Below, piece by piece: positions 1-5,425 of a DNA stretch of 8,893 nucleotides (positions within the stretch are counted from its first letter, which is position 1; each line of letters begins with the position of its first letter). This stretch comes from Candidatus Roizmanbacteria bacterium (GTDB lineage Bacteria; Patescibacteriota; Microgenomatia; UBA1406; GWC2-37-13). The stretch is from NCBI GenBank assembly GCA_016206365.1, contig JACQRR010000030.1:1-8893 (forward strand), given 5' to 3'. The notes below the pieces were generated by a model. It was given only the letters and a program-made list of their open reading frames with translations, was not told the origin of the DNA and made no database searches. A program made the position numbers and the translations under genes.

Positions 1-1016
1 CGTTCATCTTTTAAATCAAGTCCAATTAAATGATATTTATAAGGAGCTACACTTTCTGGCCAAATTATACCGCGGTCATCACTGCTAATCTCGACGGTAG
101 CGCCAAGTACTCTTGTTGTACCAATACCATAACATCCCATTGTTGGGAAATGCGCATTCCCATATTTATCTGCAAACTGCAGATTAAATTGTTCGCAAAA
201 TCTTGTTCCTAAATCAAAGATATTTCCAATTTCTACTGCTCGGGCAGCTTTAAGAGATTTATTGTTGCACTTAGGACAAAGATTATTGCTAGTTAATCTA
301 GCTATTCTAGCAACTTCTTCATTCTGGGCAAAATCACATGTGTCACAATAGATCAGATCAACTTCTCCTGCTGGTGTTATAACATTGAATTCATGTGAAT
401 GTTTCTTTGTAAAACTGCCTCCAGATGCTTCTGTAATTTTGACATCGTTAAACCCACAGCGTTTGAAGATCATTAAATACGCTGCGATAACGATTTTGTA
501 AAATTTTTCTAGATCCTCTTTTGAAGTATGGAATGAATAAAGATCCTTCATACCAAATTCCCTGCCTCTTAAAATGCCTGACTTCGGCCTTGGTTCATCG
601 CGAAATTTAGGGGTGATATGATAAAGATATAAAGGTAAATCTCGATAGCTTTTGATAAATTTTTTGGCTAAAGGCGTGACTGTTTCTTCGTGTGTCGGAG
701 CTATAGCATAATCTTCTCCATAATGACTATGAGTTTTAAACAATACATCAACGCTGTTCCAGCGACCTGTTTTTTCCCAGAGAGATTTTGGATGAAGAGA
801 TGGCATGAGTATTTCTTGTGCTCCAATGGCGTTCATTTCCTCTCGAACAATATTTTCTATTTTTGAGAGAGTTTTTTTACCAAGAGGGAGTAAATCAAAT
901 ATGCCGCTTGCTATTTGATCGATAAAGCCTGCTTTTGTTAAAAGCTCATGATTTTTTGATTCAAATTGCTTTGAGACATCTCTTATAGGTTTCCCAAACA
1001 GTTTTGAGTAAAGCAC
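1..1016 (-). CDS. proS: Prolyl-tRNA synthetase, C-terminus cut off by window edge
   Basis: Class II aminoacyl-tRNA synthetase that charges tRNA-Pro with proline in the cytoplasm. I translated 338 codons from the minus strand. Motif 1 lies near residues 38-75 and the TxE loop (APTHEE) at 106-111. Motif 2 is FRDEPRPKSGILRGREFGMKD at about 138-158, and motif 3 contains GCYGIGTTR at 294-302. The bacterial editing insertion (INS/YbaK-like, about 180 residues) normally sits between motifs 2 and 3. Here it is missing: CDTCDFAQNEEVA (224-236) is followed almost at once by CPKC (247-250) and RAVEIGNIFDLGTRF. The four cysteines (224, 227, 247, 250) could form a small zinc knuckle. The anticodon-binding domain lies beyond the window. 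The start is GTG at 1016: an in-frame TGA, the Nudix stop, lies one codon upstream, so no earlier start is possible. No Shine-Dalgarno is seen. The upstream ATG at 1018 is in another frame. Confidence 0.95.
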   Translation of the reverse strand, partial: MLYSKLFGKPIRDVSKQFESKNHELLTKAGFIDQIASGIFDLLPLGKKTLSKIENIVREEMNAIGAQEILMPSLHPKSLWEKTGRWNSVDVLFKTHSHYGEDYAIAPTHEETVTPLAKKFIKSYRDLPLYLYHITPKFRDEPRPKSGILRGREFGMKDLYSFHTSKEDLEKFYKIVIAAYLMIFKRCGFNDVKITEASGGSFTKKHSHEFNVITPAGEVDLIYCDTCDFAQNEEVARIARLTSNNLCPKCNNKSLKAARAVEIGNIFDLGTRFCEQFNLQFADKYGNAHFPTMGCYGIGTTRVLGATVEISSDDRGIIWPESVAPYKYHLIGLDLKDE

Positions 1017-1019
1017 ATT

Positions 1020-1454
1020 TCAAATTATACCAGCATCTTTGACGAATTGAAGATGAGTTAAAAACATGGAGTGGAGCGGTTTGGGGAGTTTATTTGGTTT
1101 GAACCAACCAATTTTTTCCATTTTGGCTGGAACGCCGATTTTTACGTCATCTGGATTAACTTCTGCAGTAAATAAAATTGCTATCCAGTGAGTTTTTTTA
1201 CTTTCATGATTTCTAACTACATTATTTATCCCGACAAAATTTAATTTGGATATCTTACAATCATATTCTTCTTTTACTTCTCGTCTAACCGTTTGTTCAA
1301 AAGTCTCGCCAAATTTCATCGCTCCTCCACCGCAATCCCACCTGCCTTTTTCGTCCCGACACATTTGGCTTCGCTTATGAAGAAGCAAATTTCCTTTTCC
1401 ATCGTGACAATAAAAAACGCACGTAACACCAATATAGTCAATTCCTTGTTTCAT
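1020..1454 (-). CDS. Nudix hydrolase family protein
   Basis: A 144-residue single-domain Nudix protein, the usual length for the family, which cleaves nucleoside diphosphates linked to another group (NDP-X) using Mg2+ or Mn2+. The Nudix box runs from G44 through E50 to R58-E59-V60 and E62-E63: GAMKFGE, seven residues, then REVKEEYDC. It fits GX5EX7REUXEEXGU except that the last Gly is Asp65. The metal-binding glutamates are present. The sequence GRWDCGGGAMKFGE resembles NTP pyrophosphatase or ADP-ribose-type Nudix proteins, but the substrate cannot be read from sequence. The TGA stop is followed by one codon and then the proS GTG in the same frame, so co-transcription is likely. It diverges from the regulator gene at 1591. 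No Shine-Dalgarno is visible upstream of the ATG. Confidence 0.9.
   Translation of the reverse strand: MKQGIDYIGVTCVFYCHDGKGNLLLHKRSQMCRDEKGRWDCGGGAMKFGETFEQTVRREVKEEYDCKISKLNFVGINNVVRNHESKKTHWIAILFTAEVNPDDVKIGVPAKMEKIGWFKPNKLPKPLHSMFLTHLQFVKDAGII
1024..1032 (-). promoter_or_regulatory. Extended -10 promoter for proS, predicting a leaderless mRNA
   Basis: The minus strand reads TGGTATAAT, a perfect extended -10 (TGnTATAAT), inside the last codons of the Nudix gene. The -35 region at the right distance (CTTCAA) is poor, which an extended -10 can offset. With the last T at -7, transcription would start at about 1016-1018, on the overlapping ATG (1018) and GTG (1016). That leaves no room for a ribosome binding site. 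The sequence is seen; its activity is inferred. Confidence 0.5.
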
Positions 1455-1550
1455 ATATCAGTAAAAACAGCTTCATTTTACAAGAAATTTAGAAATTTTG
1501 TAGCATATAAGCCATTGATTATGCATTTAAATTTTTAAAGAATTAATATA

Positions 1551-1577
1551 TATGATTAATCGATTTATCGATTAATC
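1551..1577 (+). promoter_or_regulatory. Tandem palindromic operator-like array upstream of the YerC/TrpR-type regulator
   Basis: Three head-to-tail 8-mers, GATTAATC, GATTTATC and GATTAATC, fill 1554-1577 and end 13 bp before the regulator ATG. The block is a near-perfect 24-bp inverted repeat (22 of 24 positions). A possible -10 (TATGAT, 1551-1556) overlaps its left edge and would place the start of transcription inside the array, where a bound protein would repress. The 16-mer at 1562-1577 differs at one position from the perfect palindrome at 2038-2053 beyond the gene. Operator function is inferred. No convincing -35 was found. Confidence 0.5.
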
Positions 1578-1590
1578 GAGTTTGATTATT

Positions 1591-2031
1591 ATGGTACACA
1601 TCTCAAGAGCAAAAGTTCCTGAAAAAGTATTAATGAGAGTTTATCAGCTTTTTTTTGAAGTTTTCTCAAGGTCTAGATCTCATGATTCTTTTTTAGAACT
1701 TTTAGATGATATATTAACTCCAACAGAGAAAATAATGTTAGCAAAAAGAATAGGTATGCTTTATCTCTTAATTAAAGAGGTTGATCAATCGGTCATTTCT
1801 GATATTTTAAAGGTTTCAACCAGTACAGTTTCTATCTATTCTGTTCTGTTTTATAAAAGAGATACAAAGGTAGTTAAGATTATAAAAGATATGCTGGTAA
1901 AAGAAAAAGTATTGGACTTTATGGAGGATATATTTGCTGGACTTTGGATTCAGCCAGGATTGAAGAAAGGACATTATAAGCTCAAATGGGAATATGAGCA
2001 AGGTAAACGAGAAAGAAAATATCTTAGATAA
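1591..2031 (+). CDS. YerC/TrpR-superfamily transcriptional regulator
   Basis: A 146-residue protein of the Trp-repressor superfamily, YerC/YecD-like. The core LTPTEKIMLAKRIGMLYLL (42-60), followed by a helix-turn-helix at about 64-86 (VDQSVISDILKVSTSTVSIYS), matches the TrpR pattern of LTPxE, a long helix, then the DNA-reading helices. Members are all-helical DNA-binding dimers. TrpR binds tryptophan; the ligand of YerC proteins is not established, and none can be read here. The tail after residue 120 is longer than in typical YerC (about 100 residues), basic and aromatic (LKKGHYKLKWEYEQGKRERKYLR region). ATG at 1591 is preferred over the in-frame TTG at 1582, which sits closer to the operator array and has no ribosome binding site. 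This is the only plus-strand gene. It is divergent from Nudix and convergent with the kinase gene at 2059. Matching palindromes on both sides suggest autoregulation. Confidence 0.85.
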   Translation: MVHISRAKVPEKVLMRVYQLFFEVFSRSRSHDSFLELLDDILTPTEKIMLAKRIGMLYLLIKEVDQSVISDILKVSTSTVSIYSVLFYKRDTKVVKIIKDMLVKEKVLDFMEDIFAGLWIQPGLKKGHYKLKWEYEQGKRERKYLR

Positions 2032-2060
2032 AAATATGATTTATCGATAAATCATATTTT
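2031..2060. repeat. Perfect 30-bp palindrome between convergent genes: operator-like site and/or bidirectional terminator
   Basis: Two 15-base arms (2031-2045 and 2046-2060) are exact reverse complements with no spacer, centred on ATCGAT. The palindrome overlaps the stop codons of both convergent genes (2029-2031 plus, 2059-2061 minus). Its core GATTTATCGATAAATC (2038-2053) nearly repeats the array upstream of the regulator, which supports a protein-binding site. An RNA hairpin could also form, and the plus strand continues T-rich, so bidirectional termination is possible. The stem is almost all A-U, weaker than usual for a terminator. Confidence 0.6.
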
Positions 2061-2583
2061 ATTTCAATTTTTTTATAACTTTTTTAAAAACCTCATTAGG
2101 CGACAATTTAGTTGTATTAATAATTAGGTTATAGGTTTTTGGATCGAAGATATCATTACGCTTATAAATTACTTTGAGTTTCTTTAACCAATTATTCTCT
2201 CTTTCTCTCAATCGTTTTTCTGCCTGGATAAATGGAATTTTTTCTCGCTGGGAAAAGCGTCTGATGCGTTCTTTATCTTCACAGACAAGAAGTATTTTTA
2301 GGATACGAGGAAATTTATCGGCCATTATGCCTGTCATCCAACCTTCAACAATAATATATTTATCTTGTTTTAATAAATCTCTTACTCTGCAATCAACTTC
2401 TTTTGTAATGTTTTCCTTCTGTTCATCGGCTTTTTCTAATGAGAGGTTATGTTGACGAGCATAATCTCGAAAAAATTGCCCGGTTGAAAAAGTCGGCCAG
2501 TTTAGTTTTTTTTGCAGACGCCAAAAAAGGGTAGTTTTTCCCGTACAAATTTTCCCCGAGACGGTAATTTTTATAAATCTCAT
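2059..2583 (-). CDS. Cytidylate-kinase-like P-loop kinase, second of a tandem pair
   Basis: A 174-residue P-loop NMP-kinase-family protein, most like short archaeal-type (d)CMP kinases that transfer phosphate from ATP to CMP or dCMP. The Walker A loop is intact (GKICTGKTT, 10-18, Lys16). The segment FSTGQFFRDYARQHNLS (32-48) matches the NMP-binding region (S/NAGxxxR in the family). IIVEGWMTG (77-85) corresponds to the ESRLAG segment. SQREKIPFIQAEKRLREREN (111-130) looks like the lid and its arginines, and YNLIINT (151-157) is the usual final strand. Its ATG overlaps the TGA of the upstream paralogue by 4 bp (ATGA), so translation is probably coupled. The pair share layout but differ strongly in sequence. 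Whether the substrate is CMP, dCMP or something else is not shown. Confidence 0.8.
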   Translation of the reverse strand: MRFIKITVSGKICTGKTTLFWRLQKKLNWPTFSTGQFFRDYARQHNLSLEKADEQKENITKEVDCRVRDLLKQDKYIIVEGWMTGIMADKFPRILKILLVCEDKERIRRFSQREKIPFIQAEKRLRERENNWLKKLKVIYKRNDIFDPKTYNLIINTTKLSPNEVFKKVIKKLK

Positions 2584-3149
2584 CTTGTTTCACTGTTTAG
2601 AGCTCCTTTGAAACCAAGCTTATCGAGTACTTTGCCAACCGTTTCCAGAGGGCCTGAAGAATATGTATCGATTATAAGATTGTAATATTTTTTATCCCAG
2701 AAGTTATAATCTCCATACAATTTTTTCCATTTTGTTTCGTTTTCTGATTCTCTTTGTTTGATCCATTTTTTTGCTTCCTCGATCGAGATATTTTCTCTGT
2801 TTACTACTCTATCGACTCGAACAGCATCGTTTGAGCAGATTAAAAGCACTTTTAAAATATTTTTCATGCCGTGGGCCACAAAACCTGCAAGCCAAGCTTC
2901 GTAGATTAGATTTTTTTTGGATTCAAGTAATTTTTTTGTCATTGCCTCTATTTCTCTTTCATGCTGATCCGGGCGAGCTAGGGCGCCTTGTTTGTTTTCG
3001 TGAATTCCATGCTTACGGTCAAACTGTCGCTGGATTTCTCCTGCATTGATATGTTTCCAACCCAATATTTCTTGCAGATGTTTTGCCAGAGTTGTTGTTC
3101 CAACTGCAAATTTACCGGAAATGGTGATGTTGTCGTATTTTAATTTCAT
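2580..3149 (-). CDS. Cytidylate-kinase-like protein with altered Walker A, first of a tandem pair
   Basis: A 189-residue paralogue of the next gene with the same family layout: NMP-binding segment INAGEIQRQFDRKHGI (34-49), LIYEAWLAGF (81-90, compare ESRLAGW in archaeal CMP kinases), lid segment VVNRENISIEEAKKWIKQRE (115-134), and YYNLIIDT (155-162). The P-loop reads GKFAVGTTT (12-20), with Thr18 where Walker A has its lysine. This may reduce ATP binding, give a non-catalytic partner for the paralogue, or be a tolerated family variant. I chose ATG at 3149. The GTG at 3164 would add five residues encoded by the intergenic repeat. The gene lies downstream of rseP beyond that repeat and overlaps the second kinase by 4 bp. 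No strong Shine-Dalgarno. Confidence 0.8.
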   Translation of the reverse strand: MKLKYDNITISGKFAVGTTTLAKHLQEILGWKHINAGEIQRQFDRKHGIHENKQGALARPDQHEREIEAMTKKLLESKKNLIYEAWLAGFVAHGMKNILKVLLICSNDAVRVDRVVNRENISIEEAKKWIKQRESENETKWKKLYGDYNFWDKKYYNLIIDTYSSGPLETVGKVLDKLGFKGALNSETR

Positions 3150-3154
3150 TTTAC

Positions 3155-3213
3155 GCTTCGCCACGTCTAACGTGGCTTCGCTAGATTCCTCGCTACGCTC
3201 GGAATGACAAGGG
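3155..3213 (-). repeat. TGTCATTCC-type intergenic repeat with a direct repeat-hairpin-direct repeat module
   Basis: Fills most of the gap between the rseP stop and the kinase start. On the minus strand it opens with TTGTCATTCCGAGCG and GAGGAATCTAG. It then has GCGAAGC (3175-3181), a hairpin with arms GCCACGT (3170-3176) and ACGTGGC (3160-3166) around a 3-base loop, and GCGAAGC again (3155-3161). ATTCC/GGAAT (3185-3189, 3201-3205) form outer arms. It is related to the repeats at 7529-7598 and 8754-8893. It may act as a weak terminator or mRNA stabiliser; no U-run is evident. Confidence 0.7.
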
Positions 3214-3214
3214 G

Positions 3215-4294
3215 CTAGCGGTAAATTTTGATTATATCATTCACCGTAACTAAAGCTGCAAGCGATAAAAGGATGGCAAAACCGACGAGGTTAAGCTTTC
3301 TTTCTAAACTCTGATTTACTCTTTTTTTAGTTATCCACTCGTAGATTACAAAGACAAATCTTCCACCATCTAGAGCAGGAAAAGGAAGAATATTGATGAC
3401 GGCAAGATTGAGAGATAATAGTGCAACAAGCTCGAGGAGGGCATTTCTTCCAAATTTGAGCGCCTGACCTGTGTAACGAGCTATACCAATTGGTCCAGCT
3501 ACGTCAACGCCAGGTTTTTGTAAAGTAATGAGCTGAAGAAGTGTTTTGGTTAATTCACTTATAATCTTATAAGTGATATGAGAAGCCTCAACAAGGCCAT
3601 AAAAAGGCGCTTGATACCAGGGATATTTTTTTTCTTTAAAAGGTGATGTTATGACGACGCCCAGAGAACCTTGTCCTTTTGGAGGATGTTTTCTTGGAGT
3701 AATTTCTACTGTAAGCTTTTTTCCGTCTCTCTCAATAAATAAAGTGATCTTTTGTCCCAAAAATTTTTGCGTGAGAAAAATTAGGTCGTTTGTAGAAGAA
3801 ATCGTGTAGCTTTTAGCATTACTTTTAAGCTTAACTACATAATCCTTGTCTCGCAGGCCTGCTTCTTTGGCTGGGGAGTTGGGTTGAATTTTTTCGATAA
3901 GAACTTTATTTACTGGTGTTGGCACGCCCTGAGTAAATAGAAATGATATGACAAGCCAACCTAGGAGAAAATTGCCTAGAACACCTGATATAATGATAGA
4001 GGTTTTTTGCCAAGGCTTTTTGAAGGCAAAAGCACGCGATCGGTCATCAGTTTTCGGTGGTCGGTTATCAGCTAATTCATGATATTCTTCACCGTAGAGT
4101 TTGACAAATCCGCCAATCGGAAATAAATTAAAGCTGTAAATGGTTTCCCCAATTTTTCTACTGAGTAGGCGTGGAGGAAAGCCGAAGCCGAATTCTTCGA
4201 CCAGAACGCCGTTTTTTTTGGCGGCGATAAAATGGCCGAGTTCATGGACGAGAACCAAGATTCCAAGAATAATTATAAAAACGATTATTGACAT
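3215..4294 (-). CDS. rseP: RseP-like site-2 (M50) zinc membrane metalloprotease
   Basis: Intramembrane protease of the S2P/M50 family, 359 residues from ATG. It cleaves membrane-anchored substrates, classically anti-sigma factors and leftover signal peptides. HELGH at 17-21 lies in the first membrane segment and supplies two zinc ligands and the catalytic Glu18. The third ligand is Asp309 in FPALDGG (305-311) within a late membrane helix. GVLGNFLLGW (104-113) opens the second membrane helix. A single PDZ domain spans roughly 128-205, whereas E. coli RseP has two. The family usually keeps NxxPxPxLDG, here NILPFPALDG. ATG at 4294 is preferred over the in-frame TTG at 4297. It lies 61 bp downstream of frr, keeping the conserved order, and its TAG stop touches the following repeat. 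Residues 75-88 carry a small in-phase DNA repeat (4038-4050, 4059-4071). Its substrate is not in the window. Confidence 0.95.
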   Translation of the reverse strand: MSIIVFIIILGILVLVHELGHFIAAKKNGVLVEEFGFGFPPRLLSRKIGETIYSFNLFPIGGFVKLYGEEYHELADNRPPKTDDRSRAFAFKKPWQKTSIIISGVLGNFLLGWLVISFLFTQGVPTPVNKVLIEKIQPNSPAKEAGLRDKDYVVKLKSNAKSYTISSTNDLIFLTQKFLGQKITLFIERDGKKLTVEITPRKHPPKGQGSLGVVITSPFKEKKYPWYQAPFYGLVEASHITYKIISELTKTLLQLITLQKPGVDVAGPIGIARYTGQALKFGRNALLELVALLSLNLAVINILPFPALDGGRFVFVIYEWITKKRVNQSLERKLNLVGFAILLSLAALVTVNDIIKIYR

Positions 4295-4310
4295 CAATTT
4301 TTTAGTTTGA

Positions 4311-4360
4311 AATTTTAAAGGATTTTAAAGGATTTTTAGGGGAATTTATAGGAATTTATA
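4311..4360. repeat. Five 10-bp AT-rich tandem units between frr and rseP
   Basis: The plus strand reads in 10-base steps aattttaaag, gattttaaag, gatttttagg, ggaatttata, ggaatttata. The last two units are identical and the first two differ by one base. The exact 10-bp spacing places A/T tracts on one helix face, which favours intrinsic DNA bending. The right end overlaps the frr stop. The minus strand carries two TATAAATTCC units that could serve as -10-like sites for rseP about 50 nt upstream of its ATG. Function is unknown. Confidence 0.6.
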
Positions 4361-4916
4361 TTTGCATTATTTCTCTTTCCTTACTCTCTCTTATTTTTTG
4401 CAAATGTTCCATCATTTTTTGAGTTTCTGAATCGATATCTTTTTCAATTCTATATTTCTCGTCTTCGCTGATTTCCTTCGACTCAAAGAGTTGCTTAATC
4501 TTTTTTCGAGCATCGTCTCGATAATTTCTTATGACATTTTTTTTCTCCTCTGTTTTTTGATTTATCAATCTAACTAGTTTTTCTCTTTGTTCTTGTGAGA
4601 GTGGAGGAATCTTTGCAAGTAGTCGATGTCCTTGAATCGAAGGCGTGATACCAAGCGAGGACTTTAAGATAGTTTTTTCAATATCAGAGAGAGTAGCTGG
4701 ATCAAAAGGAGTTACTGACAAAGCGGTTGGCCCCTCTGTCATAATTGTTGCAAGCTCCAGGAGTTTTAATTTCGACTGTCCTCCATAGGTTTCGATAATT
4801 AGATTTTCCAGGAGGGCTGGATTAGACTTGCCGGTACGGATGGATTTAAAATCTTCTTTTAAATATATGAAAGTTTTCTCTGCAGATTGTTTAAATTGTT
4901 CTAAAATCGCGTCCAT
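4356..4916 (-). CDS. frr: Ribosome recycling factor
   Basis: With EF-G it splits post-termination ribosomes. It has 186 residues, matching the 185 of E. coli RRF. Family signatures are present: SIRTGKSNPALLENLIIETYGG (25-46), LSQEQREKLVRLI (107-119) and NVIRNYRDDARKKIK (127-141), with the long helices of the three-helix bundle at both ends. The start is ATG at 4916. A TTG at 4931 gives a longer frame that overlaps tsf, but GGAG (4926-4929) stands 9 nt before the ATG and the family begins near MDAILEQF. This is the only clear Shine-Dalgarno in the window; it lies inside the end of tsf, which stops 4 nt before the ATG. pyrH, usually between tsf and frr, is absent. Confidence 0.97.
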   Translation of the reverse strand: MDAILEQFKQSAEKTFIYLKEDFKSIRTGKSNPALLENLIIETYGGQSKLKLLELATIMTEGPTALSVTPFDPATLSDIEKTILKSSLGITPSIQGHRLLAKIPPLSQEQREKLVRLINQKTEEKKNVIRNYRDDARKKIKQLFESKEISEDEKYRIEKDIDSETQKMMEHLQKIRESKEREIMQI

Positions 4917-4920
4917 ATGG

Positions 4921-5376
4921 TTATTCTCCAAGTTCCCATCTTAAAAATCTTCCAATTTTAATATTTTCTCCAAACTTTAAAATTGCTTCTTGCAGGAGAT
5001 CGGATATTTTTTTTGAAGAATCACGGATATATTCTTGATTCATAAGATCTTGAACTTTTTCTGTTGGGATTGATGCAATTTGCATACTTAATTCTTTGCC
5101 TAATTTTTGAAATTCGTCGTTGTTTGATACAAAATCTGTCTCAGATAAGATTTCGATAATTGATGCAATTTTTTTGTTATGATGTACGTAACTAAAAATA
5201 GCGCCTTGTGATGTAGATCGTTGCATTTTATCCTTGACATTTTCAACGCCCCAAGCTCTTAATAGTGCTTTAGCTTTTATTAAATCGTTGTTGCTTTGTT
5301 CTAAGGCTTTTTTACAAAGAGCAATAGAAATACAGGTTTGCTGGCGAAGTTGTTTGAGTGTTTTGATATTTACCAT
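4921..5376 (-). CDS. tsf: Elongation factor Ts, short form
   Basis: Guanine-nucleotide exchange factor for EF-Tu. At 151 residues it is far shorter than E. coli EF-Ts (283) and shorter than the Thermus form (about 196). It keeps the N-terminal UBA-like domain (about 4-43), the EF-Tu-contacting TDFVSNNDEF (80-89) and the terminal QEAILKFGENIKIGRF (129-144). It appears to lack the second core subdomain and the coiled-coil dimerisation part. The usual TGAGMMDCKKAL motif reads TCISIALCKKAL (14-25): CKKAL is kept but the TGAGMMD part is replaced. Residues after the UBA domain run into the core through QGAIFSYVHHNKKIASIIEILSETDFV. It lies 49 bp downstream of rpsB, in the conserved order. No Shine-Dalgarno is seen, so translation may depend on rpsB or frr coupling. 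Confidence 0.95.
   Translation of the reverse strand: MVNIKTLKQLRQQTCISIALCKKALEQSNNDLIKAKALLRAWGVENVKDKMQRSTSQGAIFSYVHHNKKIASIIEILSETDFVSNNDEFQKLGKELSMQIASIPTEKVQDLMNQEYIRDSSKKISDLLQEAILKFGENIKIGRFLRWELGE
4926..4929 (-). promoter_or_regulatory. Shine-Dalgarno sequence that decides the frr start
   Basis: GGAG on the minus strand lies 9 nt before the ATG at 4916 and within the last codons of tsf. It supports the ATG over the upstream TTG at 4931. No other gene here shows a comparable site. Confidence 0.6.
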
Positions 5377-5425
5377 GTTAAATCATGCAATTTCAGGCAA
5401 ATAATCTAGTGATCTGCGAATCTGG

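Noticed and set aside
30..212. Short plus-strand open frame at the left edge
   Set aside because: Antisense to proS, whose class II motif 3 is encoded here.
1020..1022. TGA read as glycine (Gracilibacteria/SR1 code), fusing Nudix and ProRS
   Set aside because: No TGA occurs inside any of the full-length genes, and TGA ends the first kinase gene at the overlap with the next ATG. The standard code fits.
1455..1500. Promoter for the Nudix gene (TTGTAA, 17 bp, TGATAT next to the ATG)
   Set aside because: The -10 would touch the start codon and lacks the conserved A at position 2. The string TGATATATGAA also occurs at the fusion-gene start (8721), but two copies of an AT-rich word are weak evidence.
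1293..1538. 81-residue plus-strand open frame across the Nudix start
   Set aside because: Antisense to the Nudix box and running into an AT-rich intergenic stretch; low-complexity sequence with no start signal.
5377..5425. Terminator or regulatory RNA between rpsB and tsf
   Set aside because: 49 bp with no stable hairpin or U-run seen; co-transcription is the simpler reading.
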